A stretch of DNA of 64,000 nt from Lingula anatina. Its lineage: Eukaryota > Brachiopoda > Lingulata > Lingulida > Lingulidae. Location: positions 1,638,250-1,702,249 of the forward strand of contig NW_019773513.1 of the NCBI RefSeq assembly GCF_001039355.2. Direction: 5' to 3'. Made by a program: the position numbers and the translations under genes. Numbering within the stretch: position 1 is the first letter of the stretch; every line of letters starts with the position of its first letter. Under the pieces are notes generated by a model, which was not told the origin of the DNA, searched no databases, and saw only the letters and a program-made list of their open reading frames with translations. Positions 28,417 through 40,521 of the stretch are shown piece after piece.

Positions 28417-31400
28417 TGTGTGTGCTAGTGTGTGTGTGTGTGTGTGTGTGTGTGATTTATGAAAAATGAGAATTTTTTGAAACACTAGTGAAAATTGTCC
28501 TGATTAGTTGTCATCTAGATTACTATTTTTTCCTGAGATTGGAATTGAAATGACTTATTGTGTAACTTTTGGATGTTGCTTTGTTCCAGATCCTGACCTA
28601 GTTATAGATATCTGATTCTGGTTTACAAAGACAGTGGTTACCTTAGTCAAAATCCATCTTGTAGATATAGTTGTAGATACCTAATTCCGATTTTAAAAAA
28701 CATTGGTTACCTAAGTCAAAATCTATCTTGGCAAAGGCTGTTTCCATTTCACGAAGAGCCTAAAAGAGTGCCTTCCTCTTTCTTTGTATGGTTTTTTGAA
28801 ATAACGATGATCTGGGTCTTGTTTTTTTGCAGGCAAAATGTTTTTGAAATGCTCTCAGTCCAATATCACAAAGTCAGCCTTAAGTTATGTAGTCGACTAA
28901 GATTTACAATGAAAGCTAAGCACAAAAACGTCAGATAGTCCTCTGATAATTGAACATAACACCATGTAGTAGTCAGTCATCTCAACAGTCTGAAGAACAT
29001 AAGTGACTGTGATGATTGGAAGAAAAAAGTTAAAGCTTGTACTGCTGGTGTTTAGGGAACTTTTGCTTGTAATATATTTTTAACATGCCCATCAGATTGT
29101 GTTCTTCAGTTCTATTTGTAGCAGCTAATTTCTCAAATAATTTCATCATGGTTTTCGGTTTTTATGGAACATATTGTGGATTATTAATAACTTTTTTCTC
29201 TTTTTTATCAATACTACAATATCTTGTAACCTTGCTGTCATTTTATGTGAATTGGCAGATTTTCACTTTGTTCACCTTATACATTCATTATGATCCACTG
29301 GTAATCTGTCCTTTTGTGAAATGGCACGTTCATTGTAAGATTTCTTTTATTTGACGAAGCATTGCCTCTTACATAAACCTGATTAATGCTGCTTGCAATT
29401 TTCATCAACCAGTGCTTCATATCCCTGGACAAAAACCTACAGAATGCAGGCCAATCTGATTAATGAACTTTTAGTAAATGTCAACCCTGGTCTTTTGCTA
29501 GTGACGGCAACTGTGCATGGATGCCAGTACTTTCTGCAAATTCTCCGAAGGAAAGTACAGTCTCTGGATACTTATTTTTAGTTAATGAAAATATTCATTT
29601 TCTTTGGTGATTGCAACCAGTGTAGAAAAGATTTTCTTGCAGACAAATTGATTTAGAATGGTTGGCCCTGTTTCTTATTGATTGATTATAGTCAGTAAAG
29701 TGTCGTTACTGTTGTCAAAGACTGCTCTTTCTGTTTCCCCTTGCAAAAATTAAAAATAAAAAAGCATGAAGATGCAGTTAGGTACATTTCAAGTGCATAA
29801 TCCACATAATGTCTTTTCCCCTCTGCTTTGAAGTCCAGTAGATATGTGAACTGGTTGGAGCCTCTCTATACACATGATGGTACAAAAATGGTATATTAAA
29901 ACATGATTGCTATATATTGTAGATGATAATGAGGAAAGCTTTGAAAGCAAATAAAAGCACTCATGACTGTCCTTTTTATTAAACGAGTTCATTAATCTGT
30001 CATTGATATCTTGGTGTCCTCTCTTTTGTTTCATCATTTGATTGGTGAGTGGCTGTCAGATCGCAGATGAAGAATTACTCCTCTTAGACATATATTCTGA
30101 GATAAAATGCCAGGGAAAAAAAGCATGAGATGTCATCTTTTAAATTGGACAATTTAAACTCACTTACATCAGAACTTGGGATGATAGAGAAATATTGATT
30201 TCACAACATTCCTGGTTACAGGTTTTACATTTTTCATTAATTTCCAAACTAAAAAGTTTTGAATTATTTTTATTATTTGGTGCTTTCTAGCTGCATTTGC
30301 AATCATTAAAAAATTATGATAAAAGCCCACTTTGTTCTGTGATTTTTGAGCATTCCTTTGTCTGTATGTTTTATATTATTTAGTATCCATGAGTTCCCAA
30401 GTGTGTAAACTGGGATGGGATATTATCCTTTGGAGAATACATCATTTTTGTTAATGGCAGGGTTGATGAAGAGGGACAGAGTGCCACTGATCCAATTATT
30501 CTCTAGGGAGATTCTTCAGGATTGCACATTGTGACTTGAAGTGTACTATGACAAAATTGGATGCTGTCAGTCACGTAGATGGTGACTTGCAGTGCACTTG
30601 TAGACATTTTTGGGTCTTTTGTCTTTTTCACAATGAAATGACTATGACCGTATAAAAGTTAGATGAATTTGTTCATAGGTAAATGCAAAGGCTTGTCACT
30701 AGGAGCATATTTGATTAAAATATATTTCTAGAATTGAGAAGGTGGTAATGCTGATTACCTAACTTCTTCATTAATATAGTTGTATCCAAAAATCTAATTA
30801 AAAATAGTGAACATTTTCAAACTGCTCTACATTTTCAATTTTGGGGACAAACTTTTTAATCAAGTCTATTTACAAAGGATCTGCATTCCACTTCAGTTCT
30901 CATAATAAGAAGTATTGATTGTGGAGTTTTGATCAATGAAGCTGTGCATGCATTATGCAGGATGGCAGAGACATGCCCACCTAGTGATTACACATACTTA
31001 TCCTTCAGTATTAGAATATAGATACATATGGAGGGCATAATTCAAGCAGCTTTTTGTGCTTTATGTGCCAGTGGCTCTGTGTTAAGTCAGCTTTTTTGAG
31101 GTTGAATTATTTTTAAGTGATAAGTGAATTGGAAGGTTGTGTCATAACTGTTGATGTTTCCTATGAGGGTAATGGACCGTATTGTTCTGGTAATACTTAG
31201 CTCCTGATATTTTTCTAATTTTTTTTTTGTTTATTTCCCTTGATATATATGTCATATTCCAGGTCCATTTTATACATAATTATGGAATTATATGTTTTCA
31301 ACCATGAATCTTTCAATTTCATTTTAAGTATTGTAATTATGAGGAAATGACACATAATTCATAGTTTAGCAGTGTAAAATAGACTGAAACATTGGAAAGA

Positions 31401-34400
31401 CTCCATACGTTTAGTTTAGCTACTTTAATGGTGCCACCCACACCATTCAGCATGCTGAGAAAGGGACATGATTCGAATTAAAAAAGAAAAGAAAAAAAAT
31501 GTGAGGCAAAATTGATAAATGGAGAAGTTAATGATTGAAAATTAAAAAAATGATTCAAGGATATCATTATTTCATTATATCTGACTCCCACTCCATACAT
31601 TACCAACCCATCTTTGAAACACCTCTGTGTCACTAAAATAAAAGTGAAGGAGCAGGGTTTGTTTCTGTGCCTGTAAGACATGTTATCATGCAGATGCATT
31701 TCCAGAAGGGACTGATAGTTTTGAGGGCATCCTAAAGATTTTGACAGGATGATTAAAATTTGATTAAGAGAAAGTGGTGTCATGCTTATTTCTCCAAATT
31801 ACCCCTACAATAATTTTTCTATAACAGGATGTAAATGATGTACTTCTCTTATGTGTATTTTAATTTTTTTTTTATAAAAGATTCCGTATGATATATGTTT
31901 TTTTCATAAAAAATTGTTATTGCACAAAAGCCTGGCAAACAAATCACTCATTTTTATTGAGAAGCGCTGGATTTTTTATAGTTAAGCTTAAAAAGCAAAA
32001 AAAAAAACTTGATTGTGCCTTTATGATAATCCCGATAGCTTAAAGCACAATTTATTGATCAGTACCAGTCTGATTAATTCTGTTAAGTCACCAGCCATTG
32101 ATTTTGTGTTGCTAAAGCTTAAGTTGAACACCCAGCAGTTGTGATTAGTGTAATTGATTGTACTCCACATTATAGCCTTTTGGTGTTTAGAGGTAATTTA
32201 CTTCTGTGATGGAAGTTGGGGGAGATGTACTTGGTATTGAAGCACATAGAAGAGCTAGAGACATGCATGGGATATGTACTTAATGGCAGAACTTCCCTCA
32301 CTTATGCGCTCTGCATACTTGTTTTATTCAGTATTAACCTATTCGGTATCCCATATGATTATAATTTTTAACAAAATGAGCCAAGAGCATTGATTTCTTG
32401 TTAGTATGTCTCTTAACTGTGACTATATTTTCCCAGTTGGAATAAGCTCAGTAGCATTTTGAACTTCTTTAATCATGAAGATATTTACAGAAAAACCCGA
32501 GCTGCTAATGATGCTCACGTGGGACTTCATCATTTGATCAAAGGTGTTATGGTTTTATAATGATAATATAAAAATAAACAGCATGAAATGTGTTTATCTT
32601 GATACATGTGGTAGGTGATATACACCTGTCAGTAGTTTTTTTAAGTGTGTAACTGTTTTTTTTGTCACTCTGCAAAAGCTAGGTTTAACTTAATAGTTCC
32701 TTACTTTCCTAAATCTTTTGATCTGTAATTTATTTGGTCATAGGTTGATTTAAAAAAAAAAGCCATTATCGCAATGGTAAATTGATATTAGCACACAAAG
32801 AAGACATCAAAGCAACATTAATAAATAATAAGACTATTGGAACTTTTACTGTGTTCTAGAGTTATATTTTGTTATATAGGGTGCATCTTATTTCAGACTG
32901 AATGGAGGTCATGAAAGGTTGCACCTCCTTTATATTACAAATAAGTTTTAACATTTCTTTAAAGCCTGTTGGACATAGTTTAACAAATATAAGTTAGTTT
33001 TGAAGGCTTTTCGATAAGGAAGTAAAGAGTAATCCTGTGAAGTCCCCTTTGTATATGTTTTGATGATTGCGACTCAGTTTGTGATCAAGATTGATTTCAT
33101 CGTTTTGTTTCTGCAAGTTTATATTTGTAGGAAAAGTATTGTGTTTATTTTTTGAAATTATTATTTTATTATTTTTTTCAGGTGATAAATATCTTCAATT
33201 TGTTCATTACATATGGAGACACTTTTCTTCCCAACCCCACCAGCTATGATGAGCTTTACTATGAACTGATCAGAATGCATCAGGTGTTTGATAATCTCTA
33301 TTCTATGGGTAAGTCTTTTTGATTTCTTAATTCGGAATTTGCAGACCATTTCAAAATTCAGTTTCAGAACAGTTCATGGTGAAGTGCGCATATATAATAA
33401 CCTGCTTTTTTGTGATGATTGAAATTGTAAAAACAATTGAACAAATTATAACTCAGTGATTATCATGCAAATATTGAAATATCATTTAAGGGTTTTCTGA
33501 AGACATAAGAATTATGAAATATCTAGTTATTACAAAACCCATGAATGTCTGTGGTTTTTCTAGCACTCCGTTACACAACTAATGGAGGAGATTGCAAAGA
33601 TTCCGCAGCCAGGCTCACCAATAACCTGGTCAATGTCAGGTGAGAGATCAGATTCTGTAACATCTGGCAGACTAAACAAAATGTTTGTGTAACTGCATAT
33701 ATTTGTGAAGACAGAAGAATTTAGTTGCAGACCTTGTATGCTCAGAAACACCCCCCCCCCCCTCCGGTAAAAATGGGAAGAGATTTTTATGTCCATTTAA
33801 CTATAATTTTTTGAATGTTTAAGATAGAATTGTGAAACAACTAATGGGTTGTCCAATTTAAAAATGTTTGGAAATGGAGGCCTATCTTGAAGCAAGACTG
33901 ATCGAAGATGTTTAAAGTCTACCTGTAAACTGTGTCCATCAGTCAATTTCAGCTCTGAGAGAGGCATAGTTGAAGACTTAGAATGCATTCTTTTAAAAAA
34001 ATTGTTGTTGTCAGTAAGTATTGTTTGTTGAAAGTGCATTTTCCAGTCTGTTGCAGAACCTTTTTTTTCTTGAACTGCCAATTTGTAGTATATTGCACAG
34101 ACTTCATGACTGATGCAATTGCTGTTCAAATGAACAGAAGCTTACAGCTACTGTATACACTGCTATACATAGTTATTTGGACTCTTTTAAATTGGAATTG
34201 CTTGTCTTAGGCAGGGGGTATAAAGTAAGCTTAATTTGAAATGATTGGGAAGAATGTTATCTGAAATTTCTTTCTAAACAACCTTTTTAGAGCGATCATC
34301 AACCACTTTAACCCTAAGCTGGATTCTTGGGCTGCTGTCAATCACTTATCTTCCTTAACGGAAGAACAGGTAAGATTTGTTATTTAACCTGTTCAAGGTA

Positions 34401-37262
34401 GATGCATAACTAAGCAAATAGAATGCTGATATTAATTTTTCTTGGTGTGAAGCTGTATTTATTACAGAAACATGATTAATTAAATAGAATGCTGAACTGA
34501 TATTATTTTTGTGTATAGGTAGGATATTGGAAATTGCCTTGGAAATTTTGTTTAGTAAGGTACAAATATAAGTGGAAAACCACTGCTGAGTTTTGCACTT
34601 TCTACATTACACCTGACATTTGTTTTATGTTGTTAAGCTATACTAAATCTCAGAGTACTACTTGTATTGCTCAACTGCTCCACATCCTCCTCATGCTGGT
34701 GGAGACTATATTTGAACTTGTATTGTGACAGTGATTTACAGAATATTCATTGCAAGTTGTTCAATTGTTGTTTAGAAGTTTATATCTATAAAGTATAAAA
34801 CTTTCTATATAGCATTTAATTCTTTGATGGTATTCCATTCTCTTTGCTGACAAATTAAACCAATGATAATGTATTAATTTAATAATTAATATTATTTATT
34901 AATTATTCAAGTCAAAATTAATATTATTTATTAATTATTCAATTAATAATTATTATTAAGTTTTGTGAAAGGTAGGGTTGATTTGGGAGGGAATCGGCAT
35001 GAATATATTTTTGTAGAATAAAATGAGATTAAAGCAATCATTATTTTCATGTTCTGAGCACATCATGTTATAGTTTAGGTAGAAATATTAATATTAAAAA
35101 ATATGGAATGTTATGAAATACTGGCAGATGGATTGCCGGTAAAGTAGTAAAGTAATAGAAGTAATTATCCATCTATTAGATATGTATTTATATTTATTTT
35201 CACACTTCATCCACTTGAAATACAGATGATTGAGTGATGATCCATAAATTCATATCCATGAATTTGTTGCTTTATGAGATTTAGAGTGATTTCCTAACTC
35301 AATACTTTTTAAGCAATTAGACTAAATCAAGGGAATGAAGATAAAGAATGGAACTTATGATGTTTAAACAGTGAATGCTTTGATGGTAGTAGTAGAAAGT
35401 GTTTTTATTAAATATTTAATGAACTTTATTAAGATTACTTGCCAAAGTTAATCAGAAGCCTTTGGGGGAAAAAAATTCATCATAATGTACAACATTTTAC
35501 CATGATGGTGCTTTCATTCCTACTTGAAGGTTCTGGAAGTTGTGAGGAGCAATTATGACACTTTGACCCTGAAACTGCAGGATAATCTAGACCAGTATGA
35601 GAGATATTCTGAAAAACCAAAGGAGTCTGCTTTTTTCACACAGCTGGTGAGTTTGTTTTGGTTGTTTCATTTTGTAGAAATAATAAGCTGATGATCTCTG
35701 ATAGCTCTTGGAAAAAGCTGAGATATATACACTTTCAACAATCAACAAAACAAACTTTTATAGACAAGTCGGTGACTTGAAGTGTGATCAATATTTTAAG
35801 TGCACAAAAGTCATTATGGTGAACTCTGCATCAAGTGGATTTCTTGAACATATGATTTTTCATGTATTTATTTATCATGAGGATAAGTTGTTGACCTTAT
35901 GATATAACAAAAGCAACATTTTATGAACAGATGGAGAATTATTTTCATTCTTATATCCCGTAAGTCCCAGTGAGAAGAATGTTTTTTTTTCATCCTTTCA
36001 TTCAGATTTGATAAATTGACCATTACTGCTATGGAAGGCACATTAAGAGAAAAGTTGTCTTCCTTATTGATCGCGAGTTATATCAGTAACGATAACATCC
36101 CCAATGAATCTCGTGTTTATTCTCTATCTTATAGGTCTATCCAGACAGGGCCTAGATTTATAATGTGCCAACATATAGCATATGTTGTGAAAATGGTCAC
36201 TGTATAAACATTAAACAAAATATTTGTGCAACCATTGTGCTATGGAGGAGTAGTTTGAAGGCATTGTATTACTATCGTCCCTAAGGTGGAAAGTCTACCC
36301 CAAGCAATGAAGTCATTACAGCAAGAATAATATTGAATATTAAATTACATATTTCACGCCTTCGTCTGGCAATTGATATTTCCCAGACAAAATTGGCTGA
36401 CAAAGGATGAATTGACTGCAATAAATCTTTTGAAATGTATGGAGATTTCTGGTTAGATCAGCCATTGCCTACAACGACCCTGCAAGTAATTTTCAGAAAA
36501 ATATCCTAGATTGAAGCCGACTGACTCCTAACTCGCACAGATTTCTATCATGTCTGAAACTATACTTTTAGGTTTTTCAGTCTTATCTGTTGATGTTTTT
36601 ATTAAGAAGATGCTTTAATGCATACACAGTATGTAAATTTAAATGATTGGATTTGAAAATAATGCTAAATTCAGTCTTGTTAGAACAATGGGCATCATCC
36701 AAGATGGCCTTAAGTCCTGGGGATTAGAGTAAAATCAAGGGAGGTTTCACAGGATTTGGAGAAGGATGTCGAAAAAAAAAAAGGCAGGCTAATGAAAGTC
36801 AAACAAAAGTAGATTTCCAGATTCTAAAGAAATTAATAAAAGCTGACCAAAATTATCCATGAATATTTTTGTGAAAGTTTATATCCTGCTGAATTGCAGT
36901 CTGTTGCACAACGTTGAATTCACCATATTTTGCAATGTACTTTCGTATTGGTTTTAAAGATGAAATTCCAGGCAGATAGAGTTTCACCCTTTTACACTTC
37001 ATGTAGATTATTGCATTTTTCCTAGTTTCGGCTGACATCATGCACTGCCATCGGCCTCTTTTTAAGGCTTCCCTGGATGATACTAAGAAAATGAGAAAAT
37101 GAAAAGCTCTGACTTTAAGCTTTCCTTTCATCAAAAAATGGTTAAATGCCTTGTAACATATTTCAGGTGCGCTCCATTATTTGTGATGTGAGAAGGGATG
37201 TAGCAGCAACCAGCCAACAGCAGCAGAACAGTATTATGCAGGAGTTTTCCACAATAAGATAA
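20420..37262 (+). CDS. ARMH3: Armadillo-like helical domain-containing protein 3 (C10orf76 orthologue)
   Basis: First coding exon 20420-20560 with ATG at 20444. Then 20823-20879, 21155-21220, 21618-21698, 21969-22076, 22276-22368, 22598-22672, 22906-22992, 23661-23717, 23930-23973, 24209-24275, 25177-25223, 25419-25494, 25808-25877, 26255-26424, 26767-26832, 26989-27058, 27453-27513, 27875-27963, 28190-28272, 33182-33308, 33564-33639, 34291-34369, 35530-35646, 37167-37262. It totals 2079 coding bp, 692 aa (human 689); every junction keeps phase. Known role: an all-helical Golgi/TGN protein that binds PI4KB and supports PI4P and GBF1/Arf1 homeostasis. Conserved blocks include [158 protein letters not shown] and the C-terminal EFSTI. 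The C-terminal half matches the DUF1741 region. A Pro/Thr-rich linker ([12 protein letters not shown]) separates the halves. Intron 28273-33181 is unusually long (4.9 kb). Confidence 0.97.
28281..28454. repeat. Compound (GT)n microsatellite with periodic CTAG interruptions
   Basis: About 174 bp of TG repeats interrupted several times by the same GCTAGTG motif, at the 5' end of the long ARMH3 intron. The interruptions recur at varied spacing, so the array probably grew by duplication of interrupted blocks. Confidence 0.95.
28599..28730. repeat. Diverged tandem duplication, 69-bp period
   Basis: Two units, 28599-28667 and 28668-28730, share TAGTT-TAGATA, GATTTT/GGTTTA, then TGGTTACCTTAGTCAAAATC against TGGTTACCTAAGTCAAAATC, and TATCTTG-type ends. 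It lies within the long ARMH3 intron and has no coding frame. Confidence 0.85.
28731..33181. other. ARMH3: Remainder of the long ARMH3 intron
   Basis: About 4.4 kb of AT-rich intronic sequence. I see no nested gene, no recognisable transposon coding region and no splice-bounded conserved frame. Confidence 0.6.
34884..34942. repeat. 27-bp perfect direct repeat in AT-rich palindromic DNA
   Basis: Identical 27-base units at 34884-34910 and 34916-34942, separated by 5 bp. Each is made only of AAT/ATT-like words apart from one C, so each can also fold on itself. Intronic to ARMH3. Confidence 0.9.
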
Positions 37263-37955
37263 TGAAAATTAACACCTACTAAGATGGACTTCTTGCATTG
37301 CTGTCACAAAATCAAAATTGTACAGTAATGCTTTTGTAAAATCAACCAGCTCTGAATCACTTATTTTGCCACTATCGCATACTGTTCTATTGGAGGGAAC
37401 ATTGAAATCAATGGACACATTATTAGCAATGTGATGAACATGGAGAAATTTGAGAAACCTGCTGTATAACATATCATTCAGGGCTGCTCAAGACCCCTCC
37501 CCCTGTTAGATGTCACACTGTTGGCAGTGTTTACGCTGATTGTGATTGTGCATCATTTTAAATCATGCATGCGTTAAGAAAACATTGTGGGTCAAGTGTG
37601 TTATAACATCACCATAATACTATTCTACCTTATTGGCTTTGACATAAAATTTGCATGCAGCTCATTGATTCTAGATATAGGCAAAGCAGTGATTGTTAAT
37701 TATTTTTTTGTTCAGTGTAGGATTTCAGATTAGGAATGCCTCATTACTGAATACATGTAATAACTGTATGTGTTGTACTGAGACCAGGTGCCTCTATTTA
37801 TTTTGTCAAAGTCTTCTTTAACTAGGTCTAGCATTGTAAACAGATGTACCCCAGTGTTTTTTATTTTACTTTTTAAAAAGAATATGTGTCAGTTCCTGCA
37901 ATTCATATGAAGGTTCTTTTGGAGTACTGTAAATAAAGCTGTTTATGAGGAAACT
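37263..37955 (+). other. ARMH3: ARMH3 3' UTR
   Basis: From the stop codon to about 20 bp after the AATAAA at 37932-37937. The right end is inferred from the hexamer. An opposite-strand open frame of 67 codons at 37269-37472 overlaps it, but I do not recognise it and treat it as chance. Confidence 0.6.
37932..37937 (+). terminator. ARMH3: Candidate poly(A) signal of ARMH3
   Basis: Canonical AATAAA 670 bp after the ARMH3 stop. It is followed within 35 bp by a TTTATGGTTTGGTT stretch resembling a downstream GU-rich element. Confidence 0.65.
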
Positions 37956-40349
37956 TTATGGTTTGGTTATCACCACAAAATTAAATTTATTTGGTAAAAG
38001 TTTTGGCAATGAGGCAGCAAAATAATGATAACAAACAATTCATTTCTACAGAAAACATGGTGCTCTCTGATAGAGGATCTGCAATTGCCATTTCATGATT
38101 GAATTTAAATGAATTTGATAATTTAAAGTTAAAAAGCAGTAATAAAAAATTAAACTAAAAAGAATTTTTTAATAAATTGAATAAAGATAATGCAAAATTT
38201 TAGATATTTAGAATGTTAAGCTTGTGTGCATTAGTTCAACAGGAATTTTGAAATGCAGCTGAGAGAATGTACCAAAGAATATACTGTAAAACTGAAGAAT
38301 TCTATAAGGAGACATTTTTGACAAATGAGAAATACAGAAATATTGTTCAAGAAATCGATTATAATGCAAATAAACAAATAAATAGAAAATAAAATTTATT
38401 CATATCTTTTGGAATAATAGCATACTTCTGTATATATTGCTTACCATAATCTACTCTCCATGTGGAACCTAGTTAATTAAGTTTTAACAGGGACTGCATC
38501 CTCCAGGGCAGCATGTGGGCCAGATCAATGAAAAAATGTATTTTTAGTCTTCCAGTTATTACATTTGAACAACTTTAACGGAGTCGGTGCCCTCTTGTTG
38601 AGCCATAAAACGAGACAACAAGTGCAACTGGTTGCTTTTTGTATCAACGGGAAAGTGGACTGATGGCATGAATGGCAAACACAATGTTTTTTGAAACTCT
38701 AAGTGCAACCAGACATGAAATGCAGCTGCACATTGTTAAACTTTGTGATCCGAGGCAGAAACCAACGTTTATTTCAAACTCTCTTACATTATATTTGTAT
38801 GTTTGCAAGTAAGATAAAGGTCCACATACACACACCTGGACTTTATTTAGAAAGAAGTAAAGAATGCAGTTATTATTTTTGTAAACATACAGCATTATAC
38901 TGCACTCTTCTGAGTGTGGTTGGTCAGTGTACAGTCTTAGCTTTGGTCACTCTTATTTCATGAAAAAAGTGAAAGTGAAAAAACGCAAAAGAAGCATGGT
39001 TTAGAGTATGGTTAATAACACTTCTATTTCAAGCTGAAATCACATTTGTACAGCTGTAAGGTTCTAACATTTAAATGTGTATAGTTACATGCTTAGATTA
39101 AACACCCCGAGAGTTAAAAAAAATCGCAAAAATAAAGAGTTGAAAACCCAATATTATTTTTCCACAATAGTATTTTCTGAAACATTTGAAAAAAAAAAAA
39201 AAATACTAACCTTTACCGACTCTTCAAATATACATATTTTAATATAATAGTAAATTATACAATCGTTAATATGTACACATGCACTTTTACAGAGTAGCTT
39301 CAACAAGTTAATAATCAATTGACGCTATTGATCTTGTTAACTCCTTATCTCGCATGTCTGCATTTTGCGAAAGTGCATCTCTGGTCTATCTTGTCGCGTT
39401 AATTACACGTCTGCGAAGGGCGACGCACACAGCATTTTTATATGGACCAGTCTTCTATTGGTTAGGTATCCAAGCGTCAATATTTTTGAAGAGACTGTTG
39501 ACTGGCAAACACTGCCGATTGTTAGCTGCTACAGTTTATACGTAGTGATCGACTGAACGGTGTGGCCCCGTTTTCGGCTGAAGTGAAAACACAAAAAGTG
39601 ATCTTCAAAAGCTGGTGCGCTTTTGCTATTCAAGCAGGTGCCCGCCTCTTATTGTAAACATAAACAACGAAAAACTACGCACTGTAAGGTTGCAGAAACG
39701 TTCGTAATAGAACGCGCCACTGATTGTCCCGCATGCTAAAGTTTCTGTTTACACTTCAAGTTTGGTTAGTGAGGCACAATGACCTGTACCCTGACCCCCT
39801 TCGTCACTTCCTTCAAACCAACAGAGCATGCGCATTGTGAGGAGAGGTGCCAGTGAACATGTTGAAAGGTGTTTCCAAAAAAGTGAGTACCTGTAATAAT
39901 TTTTCGATTTTTGCACTTTTAAGGGTGGTTCCGTTCAATTGCAAATTATTTTTAACGTTTTAGTGGGACAGCTGTTAGCCAGTATTAAGCGTCGACGGTT
40001 AGCCAAAACGGTTCGTCTGCTAGCAAGTTCCCCTCAGTCAGGTGGTAAGTTGATAAATGCCCAGGTGCAATAACTAACGTTTTTGCGTGTTTGTATTTTT
40101 CTCGAAGTGCCGCGGATGCGTTTATGCTACATTTTCATGCAAAAGCTAAAGTATGGCGAGTTGAAGGCTGTGTATGACGTTTGGTCTTTCTCTTCCCACC
40201 TCGCAATACCACCTCGCGCTGCCACTGGAGATCCAATCTAATCCTCCTGAGGACCACAGACGTCCGAAATTAACCCAGTGCTGCTCAGTACGTTTGTGTT
40301 GATTTCCTTTTTTATTATATATTTTATGGTACTGACTATTATTTTTTAG
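37956..40349. other. Intergenic, including a likely promoter at about 39350-40150
   Basis: 37956-39300 is AT-rich with no gene. 39350-40150 is clearly richer in G, C and CpG (for example CGCGTT, TGCGAAGGGCGACGC, GTCGACGG) than its surroundings. It contains two good donor sites without any long frame, AAAAAA|GTGAGTAC near 39881 and CAGGTG|GTAAGTTG near 40044. This looks like a promoter with a non-coding first exon for the coding exon at 40350. Confidence 0.45.
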
Positions 40350-40521
40350 GATGAAAAAGTAGAAATATATGGATATGAAAATTCTTGAAGCAAAATTTGG
40401 CCCAGGTTTGATTAGTAAATTCACAAAAGCACTGACTGCCTTGCAGTCCTTTCATCCACCCAACAACAACATACTTGAAATCCCAGAAAATGTTCCATTG
40501 AACCCGAAGCTACTATCCCAG
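40350..40521 (+). CDS. Candidate first coding exon of an unidentified gene
   Basis: A polypyrimidine tract and acceptor ATTTTTTAG end at 40349. An in-frame TAG lies just upstream of ATG 40369, which supports that start. A 51-codon frame then runs to a CAG|GTATTT donor at 40521/40522 and ends in phase 0. The peptide starts MDMKILEAKFGPGLISKF, looks helical, and contains a SFHPPNNN turn and a C-terminal NVPLNPKLLSQ. Codon use and composition look coding. I do not recognise the family. No convincing second exon was found: a good acceptor at about 42066 opens a 15-codon frame ending in a stop, and another terminal-type exon lies at 57477-57545. The phase-0 end means it does not belong to the phase-1 exon set further right. 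Confidence 0.5.

Noticed and set aside
37269-37472. Minus-strand 67-codon frame over the ARMH3 3' UTR
   Set aside because: No splice context or recognised family; antisense chance frame is simpler.
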